NCBI RefSeq assembly: GCF_000389965.1
Contig: NC_021191.1
Coordinates: 3,349,501 to 3,413,500 of the forward strand
DNA: 64,000 nt
Source: Actinoplanes sp. N902-109
Lineage (GTDB): Bacteria > Actinomycetota > Actinomycetes > Mycobacteriales > Micromonosporaceae
Reading direction: 5' to 3'
Both the position numbers and the translations under genes were made by a program. Positions 8,261 to 17,475 of this stretch are shown in pieces (the first letter of the stretch is position 1; every line of letters begins with the position of its first letter). The notes beneath the pieces are model-generated. The model had not been told where the DNA came from, searched no databases, and was given only the letters and a program-made list of their open reading frames with translations.

Positions 8261-9781
8261 ATGGAGTCCGAACGATCGCCGGTGGCTCTCATCGTCGGGG
8301 CGGGGCCGACCGGGCTCACGCTGGCCTGCGAACTGGCCCGGCGCGGCGTCTCCTGCCGCATCGTCGAAGCGGCTGCCGGTCCGCAGCCCGGGTCGCGCGG
8401 CAAGGGCGTACAGCCGCGCACCCTGGAGGTCTTCGACGACCTCGGCATCGGCGACCGGGTGCTCGCCCACGGCCGGATGGCGATGCCGATCCGGATCACC
8501 GGCTCGGACGGCCGGGTGTCCTCCGCCGGCTCCGTGCCCGAGTCGTTGCTCGACCGTCCCGACATTCCCTACCCGGCAAGTCTGACGACACCGGAGTGGC
8601 GGGTCGAGGAGGCCCTGCGCCTGCGGCTGGCCGAGCTCGGCGGCACGGTCGAATTCGGCACCACCGTGCTCACCGTCGAACAGTCGCCGACCGGCGTGTC
8701 GGCGACCGTCGTACGATCCGGAACGACCGAGACCATCACCGCGCGATGGCTGATCGGCTGCGACGGCGGCCACAGCACCGTCCGCAAGCAGACCGGCATC
8801 GCGTTCGAGGGGGAGACCCGCGACGAGGTACGGATGATCGTCGCGGACCTGGCGGCCGACGGTCTCGACCGGGCGGCCTGGCACATGTGGCGGCACCCGG
8901 ACGGTCTGGTCACCCTCTGCCCGCTGCCGTCGACCAACGCCTTCCAGTACTCGGCGAGTGTCGCCCCGGGCCGCGCCCCGGAGCTCGACCTGGCGACCAT
9001 GCAGTCGATCCTGGTACGGCGCACCGGCCGGACCGACATCCGGTTGCACGACCTGACGTGGTCGTCGCTGTGGCGCGCCAACATCCGCCTGGCCGACCGC
9101 TACCGCGAGGGCCGGGTGTTCCTCGCCGGCGATGCTGCCCACATCCACTCCCCGGCCGGCGGCCAGGGCATGAACACCGGCATCCAGGACGCGTACAACC
9201 TCGGCTGGAAACTGGCAGCGGTCACGGCCGGCGCCGCCCCGGCGTTGCTGGACACCTACGAGGCCGAGCGTCGCCCGGTCGCCGCCGGCGTGCTCGCCCT
9301 TTCGAACGAGCGCCTGCAGCAGGTCCTCGACGGTCACCAGCTTCCGGTACGCCGTGATGCGAGCACGATCCAGCTCGACGTGGGCTATCGCGGCTCGGCC
9401 CTGGCCCGCGACGACCGGGACGGCACCGCGGCCCTGCGCGCCGGTGACCGTGCCCCCGACGCGACCGGACTGCTGACCGTGGACGGCAAACACCGGCTGT
9501 TCGACCTTGCCGGCGGCGCCCGCTTCACGTTGCTGAGCTTCGGGCCGGTACCCACGGTCGACTCCGCGGGATACGACCTGCGCGTCCTGCGGGTGGTCCC
9601 GCGGCCGGCCGGACCGTCGGAGTTCACCGACAGCGCAGGCCACCTGACGGCCGCCTACGCCGCGACGACCCGCACGCTCGTACTGATCCGCCCCGACGGT
9701 CACCTGGGGTTGATCAGCGACCGCGGTGACGCCTCGGCCGTGACGGACTACTTCGCGGCACTCCGCGGGCCCGCCGCTTGA
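8261..9781 (+). CDS. FAD-dependent aromatic monooxygenase (PheA/TfdB type)
   Basis: Single-component flavin hydroxylase, about 506 residues. It shows the FAD dinucleotide motif IVGAGPTGLTLACELARRG near the start, the second FAD motif with GDAAHIHSPAGGQGMNTGIQDA around residues 290-310, and a C-terminal thioredoxin-like extension typical of the phenol hydroxylase / polyketide hydroxylase / antibiotic-inactivating branch. NAD(P)H and oxygen are the expected cosubstrates; the aromatic substrate cannot be read. The ATG at 8261 with GGGTGGAG before it is preferred over an ATG at 8231 that lies inside the operator. Its tail overlaps the convergent transporter gene by 34 bases. Confidence 0.88.
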   Translation: MESERSPVALIVGAGPTGLTLACELARRGVSCRIVEAAAGPQPGSRGKGVQPRTLEVFDDLGIGDRVLAHGRMAMPIRITGSDGRVSSAGSVPESLLDRPDIPYPASLTTPEWRVEEALRLRLAELGGTVEFGTTVLTVEQSPTGVSATVVRSGTTETITARWLIGCDGGHSTVRKQTGIAFEGETRDEVRMIVADLAADGLDRAAWHMWRHPDGLVTLCPLPSTNAFQYSASVAPGRAPELDLATMQSILVRRTGRTDIRLHDLTWSSLWRANIRLADRYREGRVFLAGDAAHIHSPAGGQGMNTGIQDAYNLGWKLAAVTAGAAPALLDTYEAERRPVAAGVLALSNERLQQVLDGHQLPVRRDASTIQLDVGYRGSALARDDRDGTAALRAGDRAPDATGLLTVDGKHRLFDLAGGARFTLLSFGPVPTVDSAGYDLRVLRVVPRPAGPSEFTDSAGHLTAAYAATTRTLVLIRPDGHLGLISDRGDASAVTDYFAALRGPAA

Positions 9782-11925
9782 GCGTGTACCACGGCGGGCC
9801 GGAGGTCATCGACGGCGAGGCCGGTGGTGACGAGGCGGTGGGGTTGCGACTGCGGGCGGGCCGGCCACCAGGTCCGCCGGTCGAGCATCGTCAGCACGGC
9901 CGGCAGCACCAGCGCCCGGATGATCAGCGCGTCGATCAGAACGGCGGTGGACAGCCCCACGCCGAGCTGTTTGAACTCGATGCCGTTGCCCAGGACGAAG
10001 ACGCTGAACACCGAGACCATCACCACCGCGGCGCTGGTGACCGTGCCGGCTGATTCGGTGATGCCCCGGGCGACCGCCGTACGGGTGGGCAGTCCTTCGC
10101 CGACGAGTTCCCGGATCCGGGTGAGCACGAAGACGTGGTAGTCCATCGAGAGGCCGGACAGCACCGCGAACGCGAACAGCGGCACGAAGCTGACGATCTT
10201 CCCGCCGCCGATGTTCTGGAAGATCAGCGTGATGACGCCGTAGGCGGCCCCGACCGACAACAGGTTGCTGACGGCGGTGACCAGAGCGAGCACCAGGGAC
10301 CGGAAGGCGACCACGATGATCATCGCGGTGGCGAGGATGACGAAACCGACGACCCAGGGCAGCGCCCGGTCCAGGTTGGCCGTGTAGTCCATGGAACTGG
10401 CCGTGTCGCCACCGACCGCCCAGGTGGCGTCGACGCCCCGCAGTGCGTCCGGCAGGCGTTCGCGCAGTCCGTCGACCTGCTGGTGAGCCTCGGCGGACTC
10501 GGAGTCGACGTCGGTGTTCAGGATCAGCTCGTGCACCCGGTGGTCGGCCGACGTACGGAGCGTGGTGTCCTCGACGTTGCCCTCGAGCCCCCGCAACCGC
10601 TGCTCGACCTGCGCCGACTGGGCGGCGGGGGCGGCGACGACGACCTTGTGGCGGGCCTGTTCGCCCGGGAAGGCCTCGGCCATCCGTTGCAGGGCGGCCA
10701 CCTCGGGCACGGCGCGCGGCAGCGAGTCGACGTCGGGCTGGCTGAGCGTCATGCCGAGCGCGGGTGCGGTCAGCAGCAGCATGCCGAGCACCGCGGCGGC
10801 CAGCGTCCAGACCGGCCGGCGCAGGGACGGGCGCAGCAGGAACGGCCAGAGCCTCGGTTCGCGCGTGCGGGCCGCGAAGCGCCACAGCAGCGGCACCCGC
10901 GGGCGGTCGAGCACCCGGCCCAGACCGGCGAGCAGGGCGGGCAGCACGGTCAGCGAGCCCAGCATGGCGACGGCGACGACCAGGACCGCGGAGGCGGCCA
11001 GCGAGGAGAAGGTCACGTCGTGCACGAAGAACAGGCCCAGCATCGCCACGATGACGGCGACCCCGGAGACCAGCACCGAGTGGCCGGAGGTCTCGACCGC
11101 GATCCGTACGGCGTCGAGGTGGCCTTGCGAGCGGGCTCGTTCGTCGCGGTACCGCTTGACGTAGAACAAGGAGTAGTCGACCCCGACGGCCATGCCCATC
11201 AACAGGATCATCGCCGAGGTCGTGCCGGTGCTCGGCAGCAGGTGCGACATCAGCGACGACAGGCCGAAGGCAGCTGCCACCGCGGACAGCCCGAGCAGCA
11301 GGGGTACGCCGGCGGCGAGCAGCGCGCCGAACACGACGAGCAGAATCACCAGCGTCAACGGAAGACTGATCACGCCGGCCGCGTCGAGGTCCTTGGCGCT
11401 CTGCTCGGCGAGGCCGTCGGTGAGCGAGGCGCTGCCGGTCTGCGCCAGCCGCAGGGCCGGGAACTGGCCGGCTACCGCGTCGGTGGCCGCCCGCAGCCCG
11501 GCGAGGTGGTCGATCGCGGTGTCCGGGTCGCCGCGCAGCACCACGGGCAGCAGCACGGCGTCCTTGCGGTCGGCGGTGACCGGGATGCCGATCTGCGCGA
11601 CCTCGGGAAGGGCGCTCAGCCGGGAGTTCACGGCGGCGGCTGCGGCCCGCGCGGCGTTCACGTCCAGGCGCCCGGTGCGGGCGGTGATGAGGATGTTCTC
11701 GGTGGCAGGGTCGGCAAGACCGGCGCCGCGGAGCATCTGCTCGGCCTTGGCCGCCTGCCCGACGGTGCTCTCCAGGCTCGTTGCGGTCCGGGCCGGGACG
11801 GTGGAACCGATCGCCAGGCAGGCGGCGACGAAGGCGATCCACAGGACCACCGCCGTCCACGGGCGGCGGATGCTCCAACCGGCTACGGCGTGGGTCACGG
11901 AGGGACGTTTGTCAGCGGGTTTCAC
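9748..11925 (-). CDS. MMPL family RND-type membrane transporter
   Basis: Large membrane protein of 725 residues with the MMPL duplication: TM1 at about 20-40, an extracytoplasmic domain (about 45-180), a five-segment membrane block containing GMAVGVDYSLFYVKRYRDE, a second extracytoplasmic domain (about 390-520) and a final block with GLSMDYHVFVLTRIRE. Those two charged TM4/TM10 motifs are the proton-relay signatures of the family. Such proteins export lipids or antibiotics using the proton gradient. The start is GTG at 11925. The gene is divergent from a Tap-type hydrolase with a short dyad between them and convergent with the flavin hydroxylase. Confidence 0.9.
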   Translation of the reverse strand: MKPADKRPSVTHAVAGWSIRRPWTAVVLWIAFVAACLAIGSTVPARTATSLESTVGQAAKAEQMLRGAGLADPATENILITARTGRLDVNAARAAAAAVNSRLSALPEVAQIGIPVTADRKDAVLLPVVLRGDPDTAIDHLAGLRAATDAVAGQFPALRLAQTGSASLTDGLAEQSAKDLDAAGVISLPLTLVILLVVFGALLAAGVPLLLGLSAVAAAFGLSSLMSHLLPSTGTTSAMILLMGMAVGVDYSLFYVKRYRDERARSQGHLDAVRIAVETSGHSVLVSGVAVIVAMLGLFFVHDVTFSSLAASAVLVVAVAMLGSLTVLPALLAGLGRVLDRPRVPLLWRFAARTREPRLWPFLLRPSLRRPVWTLAAAVLGMLLLTAPALGMTLSQPDVDSLPRAVPEVAALQRMAEAFPGEQARHKVVVAAPAAQSAQVEQRLRGLEGNVEDTTLRTSADHRVHELILNTDVDSESAEAHQQVDGLRERLPDALRGVDATWAVGGDTASSMDYTANLDRALPWVVGFVILATAMIIVVAFRSLVLALVTAVSNLLSVGAAYGVITLIFQNIGGGKIVSFVPLFAFAVLSGLSMDYHVFVLTRIRELVGEGLPTRTAVARGITESAGTVTSAAVVMVSVFSVFVLGNGIEFKQLGVGLSTAVLIDALIIRALVLPAVLTMLDRRTWWPARPQSQPHRLVTTGLAVDDLRPAVVHAQAAGPRSAAK

Positions 11926-11994
11926 GCTCTCAGCCTGTCGATCGCGCGACCGGAAATCGTCACCCGCCGGCGGGCCTCCGCCTCCCCCGGCAGA

Positions 11995-12010
11995 GGGAGA
12001 TGCGTCTCCC
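11995..12010. promoter_or_regulatory. Dyad between MMPL and hydrolase genes
   Basis: GGGAGA-N4-TCTCCC, a perfect six-base-arm inverted repeat in the 169-base divergent gap. Candidate operator; no dedicated regulator gene adjoins it except the NarL-type response regulator 3.4 kb away. Confidence 0.4.
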
Positions 12011-12094
12011 GCCGCCGACGGACGACCCGGCGCCTGCTGGTGCCTATGGTCGGATCAACGGCGCAACCGTGCCGGTGAGTCAAAGGAAACGATG

Positions 12095-13594
12095 ATGTCG
12101 AAAGCCCGATTCGTAGCGGTGCTGGCCGCGGTGGCCGCGGTAGCGGCCGGCTGCGCCGGTGCCCCGGTCGCCTCCGCGGGCGCCGAGGCCGGACCGGCCG
12201 TCACCGCGGACACCCTCGCGGCCCTGGTCGACTGCCCGCAGCTGCCCAGCCTGCCGACCGCCCGGTGCGGGCAGATCACCGTGCCCCGCGATCGCAGCCG
12301 CCCGGCGGCCGGCACGCTCGACATCGCCTTCGCGCTCGTCCCGCACACCGACACCACCCGGCCCGGGCTCGGCACCCTGGTGCCCAACCCGGGCGGACCG
12401 GGTACGTCGACCATCGACGTGTCCGGGGCGGCGTTCGCCGACGCGCTCCACCCGCTTCTGGACCGCCGCGACCTGCTGCTGATCGACCCGCGGGGGGTGG
12501 GCCGGTCCACGCCGCTGAGCTGTCCCGCGCTGACCGGCCCGGCCCGCGTCTTCGCGTCGCTGCACCGTCAGCGTCAGCTCATCGGCGAGTGCGGCCGGCA
12601 GCTCGGCGACCGGATCGACGAGTACGCCACCACCGCGGTCGCCGACGACATCGACGCGGTCCGGGCGACGCTCGGCCTCAGCCGGCTCGACCTGTTCGGT
12701 GTCTCCTACGGCACCTATCTCATGCCGACGTACGCGCAGCGCCACCCGCAACACGTGCGCTCCATCACCCTCGCCGGGGCGTACGCGGTGAACGTCGACA
12801 CCACCGGTGCGGTCGGCGCGGCTGCGTTCCGGCGGGCCATGACGCTGGTGTGCAGCCGTACCGGCGAATGCTCCGGCACCCGGGTGATCGCCGACCTCGC
12901 CACCCTGCTGCGGCAGCTACGGGCGCACCCGGAGCACCTGGACGTCACCTTCCGCGGCACCACACACCACGTCGTGCTGGACGACTGGGAGATGACCTCG
13001 GTGGCCGCACGGCTGTTCTCCAGCCGGCCGGACACCACCGCCCAGCTGGCTCTGGCCGCCGCCGTGACCGCGGCGCGCCACGGGGACCGCGGGCCGGTAC
13101 GGAAACTCGTGCGCGACAGCCTCCGGGCGCAGGCGGACGTCTACTCCTACGGTCCGATCGCGCTGTCCGACGCGCAGCAGTGGACGACCAGCTGCCACGA
13201 CTACCTGCGGGCGTTCAGCTACGCCGACTCCGTCCCCGAGCGCACCCGGGCGTACCAAGCGGCTCTGGCCGGGCAGCACGACGCGGACTTCGCGCCGTTC
13301 ACCGCCGACGCCTGGACGTCGCGGGCCGACTTCGACGCCGGGGCCTGCCTGAACTGGCCGGACGACCCGACCGCCCGCGCGCCCTTCGGCCCCGGTGCGA
13401 AGCTGCCCGACGTGCCGGTCCTGGTGCTCAACGGCGACCTGGACGCCAACACGCCGATCGCCTCGGGCCGGGCCGCGGCCGCCCAGTTCCCCCGGGCCCG
13501 GTTCGTCGAGGTTCCCGGAGCGGGGCACACCCCGGCCTCGACCCCGGCGGGTGCGGCCGCGATGGTCCAGTTCATCCGCGACCTGCGCGGGTGA
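12095..13594 (+). CDS. Secreted alpha/beta hydrolase, tripeptidyl aminopeptidase (Tap/SlpD) type
   Basis: Exported hydrolase of 499 residues. The N-terminus is a signal peptide (positively charged MSKARF then an alanine/valine core) ending at a cysteine in AAVAAGCAG, so it may be a lipoprotein although the lipobox is not ideal. The alpha/beta hydrolase part has PNPGGPG (oxyanion strand), DPRGVG, the nucleophile elbow FGVSYGTYL, then NGDLDANTP and PGAGHTPAS holding the catalytic aspartate and histidine in a Tap-like C-terminal domain. It should release short peptides or hydrolyse small esters/amides outside the cell. Two adjacent ATG codons exist; the second (12095) is better spaced from AAAGGA. 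Ten bases separate it from the sensor kinase. Confidence 0.88.
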   Translation: MSKARFVAVLAAVAAVAAGCAGAPVASAGAEAGPAVTADTLAALVDCPQLPSLPTARCGQITVPRDRSRPAAGTLDIAFALVPHTDTTRPGLGTLVPNPGGPGTSTIDVSGAAFADALHPLLDRRDLLLIDPRGVGRSTPLSCPALTGPARVFASLHRQRQLIGECGRQLGDRIDEYATTAVADDIDAVRATLGLSRLDLFGVSYGTYLMPTYAQRHPQHVRSITLAGAYAVNVDTTGAVGAAAFRRAMTLVCSRTGECSGTRVIADLATLLRQLRAHPEHLDVTFRGTTHHVVLDDWEMTSVAARLFSSRPDTTAQLALAAAVTAARHGDRGPVRKLVRDSLRAQADVYSYGPIALSDAQQWTTSCHDYLRAFSYADSVPERTRAYQAALAGQHDADFAPFTADAWTSRADFDAGACLNWPDDPTARAPFGPGAKLPDVPVLVLNGDLDANTPIASGRAAAAQFPRARFVEVPGAGHTPASTPAGAAAMVQFIRDLRG

Positions 13595-13603
13595 CCGGCG
13601 ACC

Positions 13604-14797
13604 ATGCGGATGGGCAAGGACAGCGCACGCGACGAGAACCGGACTCTTCGCCGGCAGTCGCTGCTGATCGCGCTGGGGTGCGTCATCGGCGACGGGGCAC
13701 CCTTCCTGCTGCACGCGATCGTCGACTACCCCGGCCACCCCACCGTGTGGCTGGTCGGGGTGGTCATCCTCGCCGCCGACCTGGCGCTGGCCCTCCCGGC
13801 GCGTACCGCGGGGGTCGTCGCGGTGGTCCACGCGGTGGTCCGGGTCGGCGTGGCGATCGTGCTGCTGGTGCTGACCGGTGAGCGTGACAACGGCATCGGC
13901 AACGCCACCGGCCTGGTGGTGGCCGGCTACCGCGCCGGCGCCTGGATGAAAGGCCGGTCGACCTGGGTCGCGCTCGGCGCGCTGATCGTCGGCATGACGG
14001 TGACCCAGGTCGTGCAGGGCTACCAGGCCGCGGCCGACAACATCCTGCTCACCCTCACCAACACCCTGATCCCGTTCATGCTCGGCCGCTACACCACCGG
14101 ACGCAGCGGGTACATCGCCGAGATCCGGCGCAAGGCCGACGACGAACGCCGGGCTGCCGCCGCAGCGATGTCCGCGGCGGTGGAAGCCGAACGGGTGGCG
14201 ATCGCGCGGGATCTGCACGACACCATCTCGCACCACGTCAGTGCCGTCGGCGTGGTCGCCGCCGCGGCCCGGCTGTCCCTGGGCACCCCGCAGCTGGCCG
14301 GCACCGGCAAGACCACCGGGTTCCTGGAGCAGATCGAGGCGTCCGGCCGGGCAGCGCTGGGGGACCTGCGGCGCATGCTCGACCTGCTGCACGGCAACGA
14401 CGCCGACGGCGTACGCCAGCCGGGGTTGACCGCCCTCGACGAGCTGGTGGAGGGCACCCGGCGGGCGGGTCTGAACGTCGACCTGCGGCTGGCCGGGCTC
14501 CGCCCGGAGCACCTGCCGGACTCGCTGAACCTCGCGGCCTACCGCGTCATCCAGGAGATGCTGACCAACGCACTGCGCTACGGTGACGGCCACCTCGATC
14601 TCGGGGTGACCCAGACGGCGACCGAGCTGCGGCTCGAGGCCACCAACCGGATGACGGGCGGCTCGGGGCGGGGGACCGGCCGGGGCCTCGACGGCATCCG
14701 CCATCGGGTCTCGCTGTTCGGCGGGTCGGTCACCGCGGGCCCCGCACCGGACCGGCCGTCCACCTGGCGGACCGCCATCGTGCTGCCGTTGCAGTGA
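13604..14797 (+). CDS. NarL-type sensor histidine kinase (HisKA_3)
   Basis: Membrane kinase of 397 residues. Four to five hydrophobic segments occupy about 18-165, followed by a coiled region rich in alanine and glutamate, the HisKA_3 dimerisation box with ERVAIARDLHDTISHH (phosphoacceptor His in DLHDTISHH), and a short HATPase domain with N-box EMLTNALRYG and a final GRGTGRGLDGIRHR. The D-x-G loop is weak, as often in this class. It sits directly after the Tap-type hydrolase on the same strand and faces its probable partner regulator, whose gene ends five bases away on the other strand. Confidence 0.88.
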   Translation: MRMGKDSARDENRTLRRQSLLIALGCVIGDGAPFLLHAIVDYPGHPTVWLVGVVILAADLALALPARTAGVVAVVHAVVRVGVAIVLLVLTGERDNGIGNATGLVVAGYRAGAWMKGRSTWVALGALIVGMTVTQVVQGYQAAADNILLTLTNTLIPFMLGRYTTGRSGYIAEIRRKADDERRAAAAAMSAAVEAERVAIARDLHDTISHHVSAVGVVAAAARLSLGTPQLAGTGKTTGFLEQIEASGRAALGDLRRMLDLLHGNDADGVRQPGLTALDELVEGTRRAGLNVDLRLAGLRPEHLPDSLNLAAYRVIQEMLTNALRYGDGHLDLGVTQTATELRLEATNRMTGGSGRGTGRGLDGIRHRVSLFGGSVTAGPAPDRPSTWRTAIVLPLQ

Positions 14798-14802
14798 CGA
14801 GG

Positions 14803-15453
14803 TCAGAGCAGGGCGTTCTCGTAGGCGTAGATGACCGCCTGCACCCGGTCGCGCAGGCCGAGTTTGGCCAGCACGTGCGAGACATGTGTCTTGACCGTCT
14901 GCTCGCCCACGTACAGGCGGGTGGCTATCTCGGCGTTGGAATGGCCGCGGGCCACCTCGAGCAGGATCTCCCGTTCCCGGGTGGTCAGCCGGTCCAGCTC
15001 ACCGGTCGCCGGTGCCGGTGCCGGGGCCATCCCGGCGGCGAACCGGGTGACCAGGCGCCGGGTCACCGACGGATCGATGAGGGCGTCGCCGCGTGCCGCC
15101 ACCCGGATGGCGCCGAGCAGTTCCTCGGTGGGCATGCTCTTGAGGCAGAACCCGCTGGCGCCCGCGTGCAGTGCCCGATAGATGTAGCTGTCGTCGTCGA
15201 ACGTGGTGAGCAGCAGAACCCTCACCCCGGTGGCCCCGGACAGCACGGCTTCGGCTGCTGCCAGCCCGTCCATCTTCGGCATCCGGATGTCCAGGACGGC
15301 GACATCGGGGCGGAGCCGCTCGATCTCGGTCACCGCCGCCCGGCCGTCGCCGACGTCCGCGACGCACTCCAGATCCGGCTGGGTGTCCATGGCGCTACGG
15401 AAGCCGGTGCGGAAGAACTCGTGGTCGTCGGCGAGCAGAACGCGGATGGTCAA
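14803..15453 (-). CDS. NarL/FixJ family response regulator
   Basis: Two-domain regulator. The receiver (about 1-120) has the acidic pair in RVLLADDHEFF, phosphoacceptor Asp in VAVLDIRMPKMDG and the conserved threonine/lysine positions. The LuxR-type helix-turn-helix sits at about 150-210 (LTTREREILLEVARGHSNAEIATRLYVGEQTVKTHVSHVLAKL). A TTG start at 15453 is chosen because CAGGAG lies six bases before it and the receiver fold begins at once; a longer frame to 15525 adds residues with no homology. It is convergent with, and presumably phosphorylated by, the adjacent sensor kinase. Confidence 0.88.
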   Translation of the reverse strand: MTIRVLLADDHEFFRTGFRSAMDTQPDLECVADVGDGRAAVTEIERLRPDVAVLDIRMPKMDGLAAAEAVLSGATGVRVLLLTTFDDDSYIYRALHAGASGFCLKSMPTEELLGAIRVAARGDALIDPSVTRRLVTRFAAGMAPAPAPATGELDRLTTREREILLEVARGHSNAEIATRLYVGEQTVKTHVSHVLAKLGLRDRVQAVIYAYENALL

Positions 15454-15639
15454 CCTGAACTCCTGTGGTCGGGCGGTGGCACGGGCTCCAGTGTCCGAAG
15501 TCGTGGACCGCGATGCCTTGGACACCGCTACGAATTCGCGCGGAAGGCCTTGATCTTTTCGACGAACCGCGGGGGTGGAGCCCGTGCCCGGTGTTCGTGC
15601 TCAGCGCCGGATGTCGGTCATCCGCTCGTTGTATCCGGT

Positions 15640-15876
15640 CTAGGGATTGATCACCCGGCCGTCCGCCCACCACATCAGCCGGTTGCTGCGCGGCTTCCCG
15701 AACGCCACGTCGTCGTGGAACATGGTGCCTTCCGGGTTCTCGTGGAAGAAGTGGAAACGGTCGTCCGGCGGGATCACGAGGACCTCGACCATGGCGGCGT
15801 GGATGGCGTCGGAGATGGCTCGCCGCTGGTCGGCGGTGGTGACGCCCTGGTGCATCTCGATCGAGACTAGTGGCAT
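15640..15876 (-). CDS. Tautomerase-family protein, shortened
   Basis: Begins MPLVSIEM, so that after removal of Met the N-terminal proline could act as the catalytic base of the 4-oxalocrotonate tautomerase / MIF superfamily. The segment IPPDDRFHFFHENPEGTMFHD matches the longer actinobacterial tautomerases of about 130 residues, but this product stops at 78 residues, losing the usual second half, and its last 20 residues (from GKPRSNRLMWW) do not look like the family. It may be truncated by an old frameshift or be a naturally short form. GGAAGGAACC gives a good ribosome site. It follows the CMD-domain gene by 26 bases in the same direction. Confidence 0.7.
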   Translation of the reverse strand: MPLVSIEMHQGVTTADQRRAISDAIHAAMVEVLVIPPDDRFHFFHENPEGTMFHDDVAFGKPRSNRLMWWADGRVINP

Positions 15877-15902
15877 GGCTGGTTCCTTCCGGAAGGTGGT
15901 GG

Positions 15903-16472
15903 TCAGTTGGGTGCGGGTACGCGGAAACAGGTCAGCAGCGCCGACGTCGCGAGGTACTGGCCGATGAGCGTGACCAGCACGACGGTGCCGTCCTCGCCGA
16001 ACGTCGCGACGACCTCGCCGTAGAGCGCGTCGGGCACGTCGTGGTCCTCGACCACGGCGAGCGCGAACCGATGCGCGAGGAGCTGGCCGGCCGGCAGGTC
16101 CGGTGGCGGTTTGCGGGTCGCCAGTGCGGCGATGCTCGCCTCCGGGACCCCGGCGCCGCGGGCCGCGACCGCGTGGGCGTACCCGGCGTACTCCGCCTGC
16201 CAGGCGGCCACGACCGTGAGGATCACCACCTCACGGACGCCATCGGGCAGGGCCGCGGCCGATGATGGCGCAGGTGCGGCCCGATGATCATTGTCCCTCG
16301 CTGCAGCAGGTGCGGCTGGCCGTCCTGAACGGCCCGGCGCAACCCGCCGCACTGGTCCCGGCGCATCGCTGAGGAGGGCTACGACCGGCTGCTCAGCAAC
16401 AGCCCCGGGCCGGTCCGGGTGGCCGATCCGGAGGGCCACGCTGAAGGTGCACGTCAACACCATGCGCCACAT
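15903..16472 (-). CDS. Carboxymuconolactone decarboxylase-like (AhpD fold) protein, doubtful N-terminus
   Basis: The C-terminal 115 residues are clearly CMD/AhpD-like: LPDGVREVVILTVVAAWQAEY, then AHAVAARGAGVPEASIAAL and a final helix VVLVTLIGQYLATSALLTCF. No CxxC pair is present, so it is not a peroxidase of the AhpD kind. The first 75 residues back to the ATG at 16472 are rich in Pro/Ala/Arg and do not resemble the family, which normally has a helical N-terminal segment there. Either the true gene is broken at its 5' end or the front has been replaced. It lies six bases after the LysR stop, so it is transcribed with that regulator. Substrate unknown. Confidence 0.55.
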   Translation of the reverse strand: MWRMVLTCTFSVALRIGHPDRPGAVAEQPVVALLSDAPGPVRRVAPGRSGRPAAPAAARDNDHRAAPAPSSAAALPDGVREVVILTVVAAWQAEYAGYAHAVAARGAGVPEASIAALATRKPPPDLPAGQLLAHRFALAVVEDHDVPDALYGEVVATFGEDGTVVLVTLIGQYLATSALLTCFRVPAPN

Positions 16473-16477
16473 CGCGG

Positions 16478-17386
16478 TCAGGTGGCCGCGGCCTGTTCCT
16501 CGATGAGGGTGCGGACCTGGTCCCGCAGCCAGCCGTGCACGGGATCGCGGGTGTTGCGCTGGTGCCACACCAGGAACGCCGGGAGCGCGGGCACCTCGAC
16601 CGGCAGCGGCCGGGTGGTCAGTCCGTGCGACGTCACTTCGTCGGCGAGGAGTCTGCCCGGCAACGCCACGACGAGGTCGCTGCCGGCGACGGCTCGGATC
16701 GCAAGAGCGGCGGTGGGCACCGTGAGGCTCACGGTACGGCGCAGACCCCTCGCCTCGAGCGCGTCGTCGACCTGGTCGCGTACCCGGCCGCGGCGGCTGA
16801 CGAGGACGTGCCGCTGAGCGGCGAACCCGTCGGGCGATCCCAGGGTGTCGACGTCCGGGTGCCCGGTCCGCACCGCCGCCACCAGGTGGTCGTGGGTGAT
16901 CGTCGTCGAACGCAGATCCGGCGACTCGGCCGGGTCCGAACTGACCCGCAGGTCCACCTGTCCCCGGCGCAGATCGTCGGAGGTGGTGGCCGGTTCGGCG
17001 AGGAAACGCAGGCGCAGTTTCGGTGCCTCGCAGGCCACGACCTGGGCCAGCCGGGACGCCAGGACCGAGGCCAGGGCGTCGTTGCACTGCAGGGTGTAGG
17101 TCCGCTCGACCGATGGCAGGTCCGCCATCGAGGGCGGCTGCAGCACCGATTCCGCCCGCGCGACGAGGGCGTGCAGCTCGTCCCGGACCGCCCGCGCGTA
17201 CGGGGTGAGGGTCATCGACCGCCCGGAGCGCACCAGGATCTCGTCGCCCGTGGCCCGCCGGATGCGCCCCAGCGTGCGACTCATGGCCGGCTGGGACAGG
17301 CGCAGCCGCCGGGCCGCCGCTCCCACGCTCCGCTCCTCGATCAGCACGTCCAAGGCCCGGAGCAGGTTGAGATCACTATGCAGCAT
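16478..17386 (-). CDS. LysR family transcriptional regulator
   Basis: LysR-type regulator of 302 residues: the N-terminal helix-turn-helix LLRALDVLIEERSVGAAARRLRLSQPAMSRTLGRIR is followed by the linker and a periplasmic-binding-like effector domain (about 90-300). It resembles the NodD/NahR/LinR-type subgroup in its opening HSDLNLLRALD. ATG at 17386 is preferred because the fold starts there, although no clear ribosome site precedes it; an ATG at 17410 is possible. Divergent from a flavin monooxygenase, with a dyad in the gap, and followed by CMD-like and tautomerase-like genes. Confidence 0.88.
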   Translation of the reverse strand: MLHSDLNLLRALDVLIEERSVGAAARRLRLSQPAMSRTLGRIRRATGDEILVRSGRSMTLTPYARAVRDELHALVARAESVLQPPSMADLPSVERTYTLQCNDALASVLASRLAQVVACEAPKLRLRFLAEPATTSDDLRRGQVDLRVSSDPAESPDLRSTTITHDHLVAAVRTGHPDVDTLGSPDGFAAQRHVLVSRRGRVRDQVDDALEARGLRRTVSLTVPTAALAIRAVAGSDLVVALPGRLLADEVTSHGLTTRPLPVEVPALPAFLVWHQRNTRDPVHGWLRDQVRTLIEEQAAAT

Positions 17387-17405
17387 GGTAATGCGAACAA
17401 TACCA
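17386..17405. promoter_or_regulatory. Candidate LysR box
   Basis: TGGTA-N10-TACCA dyad at the LysR start, with the outer bases GCA/TGC also partly symmetric. It has the T-N11-A form expected for LysR proteins and lies about 70 bases upstream of the divergent monooxygenase. Confidence 0.55.
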
Positions 17406-17475
17406 AGCATGCATTTGAAGTAATGACACGCCGCTGCTCTGATGAAGGCGGTTCCTTCTCCAAGGGGGTAGCGAC

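Noticed and set aside
10135..12078. 647-codon plus-strand frame opposite the MMPL gene
   Set aside because: Rich in Arg/Gln/His/Gly without domains; the transporter on the other strand has clear membrane motifs.
15903..16472. AhpD peroxidase activity for the CMD protein
   Set aside because: The CxxC pair needed for that chemistry is absent.
16274..16490. Possible plus-strand regulator gene between LysR and CMD genes
   Set aside because: Protein-like phrases are split over different frames by stops; no family recognised, at most a relic.
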